Positions 29,981 to 38,831 of a stretch of 64,000 nucleotides of DNA are shown here, in pieces. The DNA is from Streptomyces lomondensis (GTDB lineage: Bacteria > Actinomycetota > Actinomycetes > Streptomycetales > Streptomycetaceae). The position numbers and the translations under genes were made by a program. The stretch is taken from assembly GCF_014651035.1 (NCBI RefSeq), contig NZ_BMWC01000008.1, forward strand, positions 310,001 to 374,000, written 5' to 3'. The notes beneath the pieces were generated by a model. The model did no database searches. It saw only the letters and a program-made list of their open reading frames with translations, and was not told where the DNA came from. How positions within the stretch are numbered: position 1 is the first letter of the stretch; every line of letters starts with the position of its first letter.

Positions 29981-31498
29981 ATGACAGCACTCGACCTCAG
30001 CAGCCCCGTGGCCGTCGTCGGCACCGGCACCATGGGCCAGGGAATCGCCCAGGTCGCGCTGGTCGCGGGCCATCCCGTACGGCTGTACGACACCGCCCCC
30101 GGGCGGGCCCGGGAGGCGGCCGACGCGATCGGCGGCCGCCTGGACCGGCTCGTCGAGAAGGAGCGGCTCACCGCCGCCGACCGGGACGCCGCCCGGGCCC
30201 GGCTGCTGCCCGCCGGGAACCTCTCCGAGCTGGCCGACTGCGCCCTGGTCGTCGAGGCGGTCCTGGAGCGGCTGGACGTCAAGCAGGAGCTGTTCCGCGA
30301 GCTGGAGGACATCGTCACCGACGACTGCCTGCTCGCCACCAACACCTCGTCGCTGTCCGTCACCGCCATCGGCGGCGCCCTGCGTGTCCCCGGCCGCTTC
30401 GTCGGCCTGCACTTCTTCAACCCGGCGCCGCTGCTGCCGCTGGTCGAGGTCGTCTCCGGGTTCGCCACCGACGTCACGTACGCCACGCGCGCGTACGAGA
30501 CCGCCCGCGCCTGGGGCAAGGCACCGGTCGCCTGCGCGGACACCCCCGGCTTCATCGTCAACCGCATCGCCCGGCCCTTCTACGCCGAGGCCTTCGCGGT
30601 GTACGAGGCGCAGGGCGCCGACCCGGCCACCATCGACGCCGTGCTGCGCGAGTCGGGCGGCTTCCGGATGGGCGCGTTCGAGCTGACCGACCTGATCGGC
30701 CAGGACGTCAACGAGTCCGTCACCCGGTCGGTCTGGCAGTCCTTCTTCCAGGACGTGCGCTTCACGCCGTCCCTCGCCCAGCGGCGCCTGGTCGAGTCCG
30801 GCCGGCTGGGCCGCAAGACGGGCCAGGGCTGGTACGACCACCGGGACGGCGCCGAGCGCCCCGAGCCGGACACGGCCGAGAGGCAGCAGCCGCCCGCGTA
30901 CGTCGTCGCCGAGGGCGATCTCGCCCCGGCCGGCGACCTGCTCGCGCTGATCCGCGAGGCGGGCATCCCGGTCCGCGAGGAGGACGAGGACAACGGCACC
31001 CGCCTGGTGCTGCCGAGCGGCGGCCAGCTCGTCCTCGCCGACGGGCAGACCTCCGTGGAGTTCCGGGACGTCGTCTACTTCGACCTCGCCCTGGACTACC
31101 GCAAGGCGACCCGGATCGCCCTGTCCGCCTCCCAGGACACCGCCCCGCAGACCCTCGCCGAGGCCACCGGGCTCTTCCAGGCGCTCGGCAAGAAGGTCAG
31201 CGTCATCGGCGACGTGCCCGGCATGATCGTCGCCCGTACGGTCGCGCGGATCATCGACCTGGCGCATGACGCCGTCGCCAAGGGCGTCGCCACCGAGGAG
31301 GACGTCGACACCGCGATGCGCCTCGGCGTCAACTACCCCCTGGGCCCCTTCGAGTGGAGCCGCCGGCTCGGCCGCTCCTGGGCCTACGCCCTCCTGGACG
31401 ACCTGCACCTGCGCGACCCCTCGGGGCGCTACGCGCCGTCCCTCGCGCTGTACCGCCACGCGCACGCCTCCGACAAGCGGGAGGGCACCGCCTCATGA
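29981..31498 (+). CDS. paaH: 3-hydroxyacyl-CoA dehydrogenase (PaaH-like, two HCDH C-terminal domains)
   Basis: Protein of 505 aa. The NAD-binding motif is VAVVGTGTMGQGIAQVAL (residues 9-26), the catalytic region FVGLHFFNPAPLLPLVEVV and the HCDH domain DTPGFIVNRIARPFYAEAF. A second HCDH-like repeat at the C-terminus has GMIVARTVARIIDLAHDAV and GVNYPLGPFEW. This duplicated layout is that of PaaH/PaaC, which oxidises 3-hydroxyadipyl-CoA in phenylacetate catabolism. The GGGAGGAT before the ATG at 29981 is the ribosome site. It overlaps the TetR gene by 4 nt (ATGA) and is divergent from paaN. Confidence 0.92.
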   Translation: MTALDLSSPVAVVGTGTMGQGIAQVALVAGHPVRLYDTAPGRAREAADAIGGRLDRLVEKERLTAADRDAARARLLPAGNLSELADCALVVEAVLERLDVKQELFRELEDIVTDDCLLATNTSSLSVTAIGGALRVPGRFVGLHFFNPAPLLPLVEVVSGFATDVTYATRAYETARAWGKAPVACADTPGFIVNRIARPFYAEAFAVYEAQGADPATIDAVLRESGGFRMGAFELTDLIGQDVNESVTRSVWQSFFQDVRFTPSLAQRRLVESGRLGRKTGQGWYDHRDGAERPEPDTAERQQPPAYVVAEGDLAPAGDLLALIREAGIPVREEDEDNGTRLVLPSGGQLVLADGQTSVEFRDVVYFDLALDYRKATRIALSASQDTAPQTLAEATGLFQALGKKVSVIGDVPGMIVARTVARIIDLAHDAVAKGVATEEDVDTAMRLGVNYPLGPFEWSRRLGRSWAYALLDDLHLRDPSGRYAPSLALYRHAHASDKREGTAS

Positions 31499-32085
31499 CC
31501 ACCGCCAAACGCGACACCTACACCCCGGACACGCTGCTGTCCGTCGCCGTCCGGGTGTTCAACGAGCGCGGCTACGACGGCACCTCCATGGAGCACCTCT
31601 CCAAGGCGGCCGGCATCTCCAAGTCGTCCATCTACCACCACGTCACCGGCAAGGAGGAGCTGCTGCGCCGGGCCGTGAGCCGGGCCCTGGACGGCCTCTT
31701 CGGGATCCTCGACGAGGAGCACGCGCGCGTGGGGCGTGCCGCCGAGCGCCTGGAGTACGTCGTCCGGCGCATGGTCGAGGTGCTCATAGCCGAACTGCCC
31801 TATGTGACCCTCCTGCTGCGCGTGCGCGGCAACACCGACACCGAGCGGTGGGCCCTGGAGCGCCGCCGCGACTTCGACCACCGGGTCGCCGACCTGCTGA
31901 AGGCCGCGGCGGCGGACGGGGATGTGCGCGGCGACATAGAGGTCCGGCTGGTGACCCGGCTGGTCTTCGGGATGATCAACTCGATCGTCGAGTGGTACAA
32001 GCCGGGCGGGCGGGGCATGAGCGAGCGCGAGGTGGCCGACGCGGTGGTGCAGCTGGCGTTCGGCGGGCTCCGGAAGGACGCCTGA
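31495..32085 (+). CDS. TetR-family regulator (PaaR-like)
   Basis: Protein of 196 aa, coupled to the dehydrogenase by ATGA. The helix-turn-helix is TSMEHLSKAAGISKSSIYHHVTGKEELL (residues about 30-57); the C-terminal ligand domain is of the FadR/PaaR kind, expected to bind an acyl-CoA. It is the probable repressor of paaN and its own operon through the palindrome at 29910-29929. Because the bkd promoter carries almost the same palindrome, it may also control branched-chain keto-acid oxidation. It is convergent with bkdR, 2 bp between the stops. Confidence 0.88.
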   Translation: MTTAKRDTYTPDTLLSVAVRVFNERGYDGTSMEHLSKAAGISKSSIYHHVTGKEELLRRAVSRALDGLFGILDEEHARVGRAAERLEYVVRRMVEVLIAELPYVTLLLRVRGNTDTERWALERRRDFDHRVADLLKAAAADGDVRGDIEVRLVTRLVFGMINSIVEWYKPGGRGMSEREVADAVVQLAFGGLRKDA

Positions 32086-32087
32086 GC

Positions 32088-32588
32088 TCAGCTCTGCGGC
32101 TCCAGGTCCTCCTCCTCGAACACCAGCAGCGTGCGCGTGCTCAGCACCTCCGGGATCGCCTGGAGCCGGGTCAGCACCAGCTCGCGCAGCGCCCGGTTGT
32201 CGGACACGTGCACCAGCAGCAGCACGTCGAAGTCCCCGCCCACCAGGGCGATATGGGAGGCGCCGGGCAGCTGTCTGAGCTGCTCGCGGACCGTGCGCCA
32301 GGAGTTCTGGACGATCTTCAGGGTGATGTAGGCGGACGTGCTCTGCCCGGCCCGCTCATGGTCGACGCGGGCGCCGAAGCCGCGGATGACGCCGTCCTCG
32401 ACGAGCCGGTTGATGCGCGCGTAGGCGTTGGCGCGCGAGACGTGGACCCGCTCGGCGACCGACCGTATCGAGGCGCGGCCGTCCGACTGGAGCATGCGCA
32501 GGATGTCCTGATCGATGGCGTCCAGGGGCCGCGGCGGCGGCAGCACACCGCTGTCGTCCTGGCTCTCGGCCATTTGTTCAGCTGCCAC
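32088..32588 (-). CDS. bkdR: Lrp/AsnC-family regulator of the bkd operon
   Basis: Protein of 166 aa if translated from the GTG at 32588, which has GGGAGG 9 nt upstream; ATG codons at 32609 and 32573 are alternatives. The N-terminal helix-turn-helix is AIDQDILRMLQSDGRASIRSVAERVHVSRANAYARI, and the C-terminal RAM domain binds an effector amino acid (ALVGGDFDVLLLVHV). Divergent from bkdA, it matches BkdR of Pseudomonas and the Lrp described next to Streptomyces bkd. Valine or isoleucine level is the expected signal. Confidence 0.88.
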   Translation of the reverse strand: MAAEQMAESQDDSGVLPPPRPLDAIDQDILRMLQSDGRASIRSVAERVHVSRANAYARINRLVEDGVIRGFGARVDHERAGQSTSAYITLKIVQNSWRTVREQLRQLPGASHIALVGGDFDVLLLVHVSDNRALRELVLTRLQAIPEVLSTRTLLVFEEEDLEPQS

Positions 32589-32630
32589 CCGCGCCCGCCT
32601 CCCTACCATGGACGTACTGCGTCCATCACA

Positions 32631-32658
32631 GGCTGTGGAGAACCGTTTGTCCACAGCC
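32631..32658. promoter_or_regulatory. Inverted repeat made of two DnaA-box-like sequences
   Basis: GGCTGTGGA-N10-TCCACAGCC is a perfect 9-bp inverted repeat. It contains TTGTCCACA (32647-32655, consensus) and an opposing TGTGGAGAA (one mismatch from the consensus family). It lies in the bkdR-bkdA divergent promoter region. Confidence 0.55.
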
Positions 32659-32689
32659 TGAGGTCAGCCGTAGCCAAAATGTGCCGACG

Positions 32690-32707
32690 ACCGAACAATC
32701 GGTAGGT
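32690..32707. promoter_or_regulatory. TetR-type operator before the first bkd operon
   Basis: ACCGAACAATCGGTAGGT is identical at 16 of 18 positions to the paa operator at 29911-29928, and lies 56 bp before bkdA. It is less symmetrical than the paa copy. Confidence 0.55.
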
Positions 32708-32763
32708 GAGGCGCATCACATCCGACGTGCCTCTCGAAGCCGCTCCCACGAGGAGGTGCCGTC

Positions 32764-33909
32764 ATGACGGTCATGGAGCAGCGGGGCGCGTACCGGCCGA
32801 CCCCGCCGCCCGCCTGGCGACCCCGTACCGACCCCGCGCCGCTGCTGCCCGACGCGGAGCCGTACCGCGTCCTCGGCACCGAGGCGGCCGCGAAGGCCGA
32901 CCCGGAGCTGCTGCGCCGGCTGTACGCGGAACTGGTGAAGGGCCGCCGCTACAACGCGCAGGCCACCGCGCTCACCAAGCAGGGCCGTCTCGCGGTCTAC
33001 CCCTCCACCACCGGCCAGGAGGCCTGCGAGGTCGCCGCCGCGCTGGTCCTGAAGGAGCAGGACTGGCTCTTCCCGAGCTACCGCGACACGCTCGCCGTCG
33101 TGGCCCGCGGGGTGGACCCCGTCGAGGCGCTGACCCTGCTGCGCGGCGACTGGCACACCGGCTACGACCCGTACGAGCACCGGGTCGCCCCCCTGTGCAC
33201 CCCGCTCGCCACCCAGCTGCCGCACGCCGTGGGCCTCGCGCACGCCGCCCGCCTCAAGGGCGACGACGTGGTCGCGCTGGCCATGGTGGGCGACGGCGGC
33301 ACCAGCGAGGGCGACTTCCACGAGGCGCTGAACTTCGCCGCCGTCTGGCAGGCCCCGGTCGTCTTCCTCGTGCAGAACAACGGCTTCGCGATCTCCGTCC
33401 CGCTCGCCAAGCAGACCGCGGCCCCGTCGCTGGCCCACAAGGCCGTCGGCTACGGCATGCCCGGCCGCCTGGTCGACGGCAACGACGCCGCCGCCGTGCA
33501 CGAGGTGCTCGCCGACGCCGTACGGCACGCGCGCGAGGGCGGCGGCCCCACCCTCGTCGAGGCCATCACCTACCGCGTCGACGCCCACACCAACGCCGAC
33601 GACGCGACCCGCTACCGCGGTGACGCCGAGGTGGAGACCTGGCGCGCGCACGACCCGATCCAGCTGCTGGAGCGGGAGCTGACCGCGCGCGGCATGCTCG
33701 ACGAGGCCGCCATCGAGGCCGCCCGGCAGGACGCCGAGACCCTGGCCGCGGCCCTGCGCGAGCGCATGAACCAGGACCCGGTCCTCGACCCCATGGACCT
33801 GTTCACCCACGTCTACGCCGAGCCCACCCCGCACCTGCGCGAGCAGCAGGAGCAGTTGCGGGCCGAGCTGGAGGCCGAGGCCGAGTCGGAGGGGAGCACG
33901 CACCGATGA
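32764..33909 (+). CDS. bkdA: Branched-chain 2-oxoacid dehydrogenase E1 alpha subunit
   Basis: Protein of 381 aa; ATG at 32764 with GAGGAGG upstream. The thiamine-diphosphate motif is MVGDGGTSEGDFHEALNFA ending in VFLVQNN (about residues 175-205); the phosphorylation-loop region reads YRVDAHTNADDATRYR. The complex decarboxylates the 2-oxo acids of Val, Leu and Ile to branched acyl-CoAs, which prime iso/anteiso fatty acids and some polyketides. It is the first gene of bkdABC; the 4-nt ATGA overlap with bkdB implies coupling. The operon has no E3 gene. Confidence 0.95.
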   Translation: MTVMEQRGAYRPTPPPAWRPRTDPAPLLPDAEPYRVLGTEAAAKADPELLRRLYAELVKGRRYNAQATALTKQGRLAVYPSTTGQEACEVAAALVLKEQDWLFPSYRDTLAVVARGVDPVEALTLLRGDWHTGYDPYEHRVAPLCTPLATQLPHAVGLAHAARLKGDDVVALAMVGDGGTSEGDFHEALNFAAVWQAPVVFLVQNNGFAISVPLAKQTAAPSLAHKAVGYGMPGRLVDGNDAAAVHEVLADAVRHAREGGGPTLVEAITYRVDAHTNADDATRYRGDAEVETWRAHDPIQLLERELTARGMLDEAAIEAARQDAETLAAALRERMNQDPVLDPMDLFTHVYAEPTPHLREQQEQLRAELEAEAESEGSTHR

Positions 33910-34910
33910 CCACCGTCGCCGTCAAGCCGGCCACCATGGCGCAGGCCCTCACGCGCGCGCTGCGCGACGCCATGGCCGCCGACCCCGCCGTGCACGTCAT
34001 GGGCGAGGACGTCGGCACCCTCGGCGGCGTCTTCCGCGTCACCGACGGACTCGCCAAGGAGTTCGGCGAGGACCGCTGCACGGACACCCCGCTCGCGGAG
34101 GCGGGGATCCTGGGCACCGCGGTGGGCATGGCCATGTACGGCCTCAGGCCGGTCGTCGAGATGCAGTTCGACGCGTTCGCCTACCCGGCGTTCGAGCAGC
34201 TCATCTCCCATGTCTCGCGGATGCGCAACCGCACCCGCGGCTCGATGCCCCTGCCGATCACCATCCGCGTCCCGTACGGCGGCGGCATCGGCGGCGTCGA
34301 GCACCACAGCGACTCCTCCGAGGCGTACTACATGGCGACTCCGGGGCTCCATGTCGTCACGCCCGCCACGGTCGCCGACGCCTACGGGCTGCTGCGCGCC
34401 GCCATCGCCTCCGACGACCCCGTCGTCTTCCTGGAGCCCAAGCGGCTGTACTGGTCCAAGGACTCCTGGAACCCCGAGGAGCCCACGCCCGTTGAGCCGA
34501 TAGGCCGCGCGGTGGTGCGGCGCTCGGGCCGGAGCGCCACGCTCATCACGTACGGGCCGTCCGTACCCGTCTGCATGGAGGCGGCCGAGGCGGCCCGGGC
34601 CGAGGGCTGGGACCTCGAAGTCGTCGACCTGCGCTCCCTGGTGCCGTTCGACGACGAGACGGTGTGCGCCTCGGTGCGGCGGACGGGACGCGCGGTCGTC
34701 GTCCACGAGTCGGGCTCCTTCGGGGGCCCGGGCGGGGAGATCGCTGCCCGGGTCACGGAGCGCTGCTTCCACCACCTGGAGGCGCCGGTGCTGCGGGTGG
34801 CCGGGTTCGACGTCCCGTATCCGCCGCCGATGCTGGAGCGCCACCACCTGCCCGGTGTGGACCGGATCCTGGATGCGGTGGGGCGTCTGCAGTGGGAGGC
34901 CGAGAGCTGA
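33906..34910 (+). CDS. bkdB: Branched-chain 2-oxoacid dehydrogenase E1 beta subunit
   Basis: Protein of 334 aa, overlapping bkdA by 4 nt and bkdC by 1 nt (TGATG). It has MGEDVGTLGGVFRVTDGL with the TPP-activating Glu, AEAGILGTAVGMAMYGLRPV, PYGGGIGGVEHHSDSSEAYYMATPGL, and the C-terminal transketolase domain (VVHESGSFGGPGGEIAARV). All are typical of BkdB/PdhB-type beta subunits. It forms the alpha2-beta2 E1 heterotetramer with the upstream product. Confidence 0.95.
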   Translation: MTTVAVKPATMAQALTRALRDAMAADPAVHVMGEDVGTLGGVFRVTDGLAKEFGEDRCTDTPLAEAGILGTAVGMAMYGLRPVVEMQFDAFAYPAFEQLISHVSRMRNRTRGSMPLPITIRVPYGGGIGGVEHHSDSSEAYYMATPGLHVVTPATVADAYGLLRAAIASDDPVVFLEPKRLYWSKDSWNPEEPTPVEPIGRAVVRRSGRSATLITYGPSVPVCMEAAEAARAEGWDLEVVDLRSLVPFDDETVCASVRRTGRAVVVHESGSFGGPGGEIAARVTERCFHHLEAPVLRVAGFDVPYPPPMLERHHLPGVDRILDAVGRLQWEAES

Positions 34911-36370
34911 TGGCACAGGTGCTGGAGTTCAAGCTGCCCGACCTCGGTGAGGGGCTGACCGAGGCGGAGATCGTGCGCTGGCTGGTCGAGGTCGGCGACG
35001 TGGTCGCCGTGGACCAGCCGGTCGTCGAGGTGGAGACGGCCAAGGCGATGGTCGAGGTCCCGTGCCCCTACGGCGGCGTGGTCACGGCCCGCTTCGGCGA
35101 GGAGGGCACGGAACTGCCCGTCGGGGCGCCGCTGATCACGGTGGCGGTGGGGGAGCGCCCGGCGTCCGGTGACGGCACGGCGGGAACCGAGGCCGAGGGC
35201 TCGGCTGGAGCCGGTGGCTCGGGCAACGTCCTCGTCGGCTACGGCACGTCCGAGGCACCCGCGCGGCGACGCAGGGTCCGGCCGGGACGGCCGGTGCCGG
35301 GCGTCTCCGCAGGGGCCGGGGAGAGCGGCGCGCGTCCCGGCGCGGGCGGGAGCGGTCGTGCCGACGCTGCCGCGCGCGGTCGTGCCCAGGCGGCTCCGGG
35401 CGGTCGTGCCGACGCGGCGGTACAGGCCGATGTCCGTGGCTCCACCGGAGTGGTGAACGGCCACACCGGCGACCCTGAGACCGACGACGGCCCCGTCCCC
35501 GTGATCTCGCCCCTGGTCCGCCGACTGGCCCGGCAGAACGGCCTGGACCTGCGCGAGCTGACCGGCTCCGGACCGGACGGGCTGATCCTGCGGGCGGACG
35601 TGGAGTACGCCCTGCGTGCCGTCGGCCGATCCGCCGCGACAGAGGCCCCCGCGGTCCAGCCGTCGACGACGGCGGCCCCCGGCGAGACCCGCACCCCCCT
35701 CAAGGGCGTCCGCGGCGCCGTCGCCGACAAGCTGGCGCGCAGCCGCCGGGAGATCCCGGACGCGACCTGCTGGGTGGACGCCGACGCCACGGAGCTGATG
35801 CGGGTGCGCACGGCCATGAACGCGGCCGGAGGACCGAAGATCTCCCTCCTGGCCCTGCTGGCCCGGATCTGCACGGCGGCGCTCGCCCGCTTCCCCGAGC
35901 TGAACGCCACGGTGGACGCGGAGGCCAGGGAGGTCGTCCGGTTCGACCACGTGCACCTGGGCTTCGCGGCGCAGACCGACCGGGGGCTCGTCGTCCCGGT
36001 CGTCCGGGACGCGCACGCGCGCGACGCCGAGTCGCTGACCGCCGAGTTCGCCCGGCTGACCGAGGCGGGCCGCGCCGGAACGCTGACTCCCGCGGAACTC
36101 ACCGGCGGGACCTTCACGTTGAACAACTACGGCGTCTTCGGCGTCGACGGCTCCACGCCGATCATCAACCACCCCGAGGCCGCCATGCTCGGCGTCGGCC
36201 GCATCGTCCCCAAGCCCTGGGTGCACGAGGGCGAGCTGGCGGTGCGGCAGGTCGTCCAGCTCTCGCTCACCTTCGATCACCGGGTGTGCGACGGCGGCGT
36301 GGCGGGCGGCTTCCTGCGCTACGTGGCGGACTGCGTGGAACAGCCGGCGGTGCTGCTGCGGACGCTGTGA
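34910..36370 (+). CDS. bkdC: Branched-chain 2-oxoacid dehydrogenase E2 (dihydrolipoyl acyltransferase)
   Basis: Protein of 486 aa. The lipoyl domain (residues 4-78) has Lys-45 in VETAKAMVEV as lipoylation site. A long Gly/Ala/Arg-rich linker (85-190, with imperfect GGRADA-type repeats) is followed by the E1/E3-binding domain (ISPLVRRLARQNGLDLRELT) and a catalytic domain ending in LSLTFDHRVCDGGVAGGFL, where His and Asp of HxxxDG are intact. The start is the ATG at 34910 overlapping the bkdB stop. The linker is richer in Arg than in the E2 of the second cluster. Confidence 0.94.
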   Translation: MAQVLEFKLPDLGEGLTEAEIVRWLVEVGDVVAVDQPVVEVETAKAMVEVPCPYGGVVTARFGEEGTELPVGAPLITVAVGERPASGDGTAGTEAEGSAGAGGSGNVLVGYGTSEAPARRRRVRPGRPVPGVSAGAGESGARPGAGGSGRADAAARGRAQAAPGGRADAAVQADVRGSTGVVNGHTGDPETDDGPVPVISPLVRRLARQNGLDLRELTGSGPDGLILRADVEYALRAVGRSAATEAPAVQPSTTAAPGETRTPLKGVRGAVADKLARSRREIPDATCWVDADATELMRVRTAMNAAGGPKISLLALLARICTAALARFPELNATVDAEAREVVRFDHVHLGFAAQTDRGLVVPVVRDAHARDAESLTAEFARLTEAGRAGTLTPAELTGGTFTLNNYGVFGVDGSTPIINHPEAAMLGVGRIVPKPWVHEGELAVRQVVQLSLTFDHRVCDGGVAGGFLRYVADCVEQPAVLLRTL

Positions 36371-36444
36371 TTCCTGTTCCTGGCGTGAGCAGGCGTCCTT
36401 GATCGCGCCGGTTCCCCCGCGTTCCGTGTGATCGCGGGGGCACG

Positions 36445-36450
36445 CATACT
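36445..36450 (+). promoter_or_regulatory. -10 box, leaderless molybdopterin guanylyltransferase-like gene
   Basis: CATACT ends 6 nt before the GTG at 36457. Confidence 0.45.
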
Positions 36451-36456
36451 CGGGGT

Positions 36457-37464
36457 GTGACCGCCTTCGAGACCTCCGGAGAACCCGGCGCCGGCACCGG
36501 CCCCGGGCAGGGGTCGGACCCCGCCGCGTACGACGCCGTCGTGCTGGCCGGCGGTGCCGCCCGGCGTCTCGGCGGTGCCGACAAACCCGGAGTGCGCGTG
36601 GGCGGGCGGGCCCTGCTCGACCGTGTGCTCGCCGCGTGCGGTGGCGCCCGCACCACCGTCGTCGTCGCCGCGCCCCGGCCGACCGCGCGGCCCGTGACCT
36701 GGGCCCGCGAGGACCCGCCCGGTGGCGGGCCGCTCGCCGCGCTCGCCGCCGGGCTGCGGCCCACCACGGCGGAGCACGTCGTGGTGCTCTCGGCCGACCT
36801 GCCGTTCCTCCGGGAGCGGACGGTCGGACGGCTGCTGGGCACGCTCCGGGCGGGCGGGGCCGACGGCGTGCTGCTGACCGACCCCGACGGCCGCGACCAG
36901 CCGCTCGTGGCCGCGTACCGCACGCGGCGCCTGCACGAGACGCTCGCACGCCTCGCCGGCCGGCACGGCGGTCTGGACGGTCTGCCGCTGCGGCGCCTCA
37001 TCGCCGAGCTGGATCTCACCCGCATCTCCGACCCCGTGGCGTCGTTCGACTGCGACACCTGGGACGACATCGCCACCGCCAGGGCACGCATCAGGGAGCA
37101 TGGTCACGTGCTGGATGAATGGATTTCCGCCGTCAAGGACGAACTGGGGATCGACCTCGACGTCGACCCCCGCGGCCTGCTCGACCTCGCCCGCGACGCC
37201 GCCCACGGTGTGGACCGGCCCGCGGCGCCGCTGACCACCTTCCTCGTCGGCTACGCGGCCGCGCGGGCCGGCGGAGGCCCCGAGGCGGTCGCCGAGGCCG
37301 CCCGCAAGGCCGCGGCCCTCGCCGCCCGCTGGGCGGAGGAGAGCGCTGCGAGCACGGAGCAGGGCGCCGCGGGCGCGGAGGGCACCGCCGGTTCCCAGCC
37401 CGCCCGCCCCCAGGCCGACGTCGCCCCCGACGCGACGCCCGACACCCGCCCGGACGCCGGATGA
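36457..37464 (+). CDS. MobA-like NTP transferase fused to a DUF6457-type C-terminal domain
   Basis: Protein of 335 aa. Residues 25-210 are an NTP_transf_3 domain: VVLAGGAARRLGGADKPGVRV (nucleotide loop with Lys), DLPFLRERTV and the DxD-like FDCDTWDDI. This is the molybdopterin guanylyltransferase fold. Residues about 220-295 (VLDEWISAVKDELGIDLDVDPRGLLDLARDAAHGV...TFLVGYAAARAG) form a helical DUF6457-type domain, which is a separate small protein in other actinobacteria. The Ala/Thr-rich last 40 residues look disordered. It is coupled to moeA by ATGA. The fusion suggests the helical domain helps hand over molybdopterin. Confidence 0.85.
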   Translation: MTAFETSGEPGAGTGPGQGSDPAAYDAVVLAGGAARRLGGADKPGVRVGGRALLDRVLAACGGARTTVVVAAPRPTARPVTWAREDPPGGGPLAALAAGLRPTTAEHVVVLSADLPFLRERTVGRLLGTLRAGGADGVLLTDPDGRDQPLVAAYRTRRLHETLARLAGRHGGLDGLPLRRLIAELDLTRISDPVASFDCDTWDDIATARARIREHGHVLDEWISAVKDELGIDLDVDPRGLLDLARDAAHGVDRPAAPLTTFLVGYAAARAGGGPEAVAEAARKAAALAARWAEESAASTEQGAAGAEGTAGSQPARPQADVAPDATPDTRPDAG

Positions 37465-38831
37465 CCCCGCACGGCACCCGCGCCGGCGAGGACGCCGAGG
37501 ACCTCGACGTCGAGGAGGTGCTCGCCCTCGTGAAGAACAGCAACGACAGCCATCCGCCCGCCCCCGCCGCACACGGTGAGACGGACCGCACCCGCACGCC
37601 GAACCGGCCGGACACCCGCCACCGCGCCACGCCCTGGCCCGAGGCCCGTGCCCACGCCGAACGCGCCGCCCGGAACACCATCCGGGCCGCCCGCCGCGCC
37701 CCCGTCTCCGTACCACTCAGCGCCGCCCTCGGCCTCACCCTGGCCGCCCCGCTCGACGCCCTCACCGACCTGCCCTCCTTCGACACCTCCGCGATGGACG
37801 GCTGGGCGGTCGCCGGCCCCGCCCCCTGGGCCGTACGGGACGAGGGCGTCCTGGCCGGACACGCCGCGCCCGAGGCCCTCACCGACGGGGAGGCCGTCCG
37901 GATCGCCACCGGCGCCCGCATCCCGCCGGACACCACCGCCGTCCTGCGCAGCGAGCACGGCCGCACTGACGACAAGGGCCGCCTGCACGCGACCCGAGAG
38001 GTCGTCCCCGGCCAGGACATCCGCCCGCGCGGCCAGGAATGCCGCGACGGCGACCAGCTCCTTCCCGTCGGCACCCTCGTCACCCCGGCCGTACTCGGGC
38101 TCGCCGCGGCGGCCGGATACGACACCGTCACCGCCGTCCCCCTGCCCCGCGTCGCGGTCCTGGTCCTCGGCGACGAGCTGCTCACCGAAGGGCGCCCGCA
38201 CGACGGCCTGATCCGGGACGCCCTCGGCCCGATGCTGCCGCCCTGGCTGCGGGCGCTGGGAGCCGAGGTCACCGCCGTACGGCGGATCCGCGACGACGCC
38301 GACGCCCTGCACGAGGCGATCGCCACGGCCGACGCCGACGTCGTCGTCACCACCGGCGGCACCGCCGCGGGCCCCGTCGACCACGTCCACCCCACGCTGC
38401 GCCGCATCGGCGCCGAACTCCTGGTGGACGGCGTCAAGGTGCGCCCGGGCCACCCCATGCTGCTGGCCCGCGTCACGGAGACCCAGCATCTCGTCGGCCT
38501 GCCGGGCAACCCGCTCGCCGCGGTCTCCGGCCTGCTGACCCTCGCCGAGCCGCTGCTGCGGACCCTCGCGGCCCGCCCGGCCCCGGAGCCGTACACGCTG
38601 CCGCTCAGGGACGCCGTGCAGGGCCACCCGTACGACACCCGGCTCGTCCCCGTCGTGCTGCGCGGCGACGAGGCCGCGCCGCTGCACTACAACGGCCCGG
38701 CCATGCTCCGCGGCATCGCGGCGGCCGACGCGCTGGCCGTCGTACCACCGGGCGGCATCCGCCCCGGGCAGGAGGCGGAACTGCTCGACCTGCCCTGGGC
38801 GTCCGGAGGAATCGGGGTGTGTTTCACGTGA
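37461..38831 (+). CDS. moeA: Molybdopterin molybdenumtransferase MoeA
   Basis: Protein of 456 aa from the ATG at 37461 (ATGA overlap). It has SFDTSAMDGWAVA, the MoeA N-terminal signature, RIATGARIPPDTTAVLRSE, VVTTGGTAAGPVDHVHPTLR (MPT-binding; the usual S-x-G-D reads A-A-G-P-V-D) and GLPGNPLAAVSGL. The first 50 residues are an acidic, Pro/Thr-rich extension not seen in E. coli MoeA. It inserts molybdate into adenylylated molybdopterin. Its 3' end overlaps the channel gene by 4 nt (GTGA) and carries a parS site. Confidence 0.92.
   Translation: MTPHGTRAGEDAEDLDVEEVLALVKNSNDSHPPAPAAHGETDRTRTPNRPDTRHRATPWPEARAHAERAARNTIRAARRAPVSVPLSAALGLTLAAPLDALTDLPSFDTSAMDGWAVAGPAPWAVRDEGVLAGHAAPEALTDGEAVRIATGARIPPDTTAVLRSEHGRTDDKGRLHATREVVPGQDIRPRGQECRDGDQLLPVGTLVTPAVLGLAAAAGYDTVTAVPLPRVAVLVLGDELLTEGRPHDGLIRDALGPMLPPWLRALGAEVTAVRRIRDDADALHEAIATADADVVVTTGGTAAGPVDHVHPTLRRIGAELLVDGVKVRPGHPMLLARVTETQHLVGLPGNPLAAVSGLLTLAEPLLRTLAARPAPEPYTLPLRDAVQGHPYDTRLVPVVLRGDEAAPLHYNGPAMLRGIAAADALAVVPPGGIRPGQEAELLDLPWASGGIGVCFT

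Noticed and set aside
32603..32660. Longer bkdR start including the DnaA-box dyad in the coding region
   Set aside because: The upstream starts lack a ribosome site, whereas GGGAGG precedes the GTG at 32588; the added residues resemble no Lrp N-terminus.
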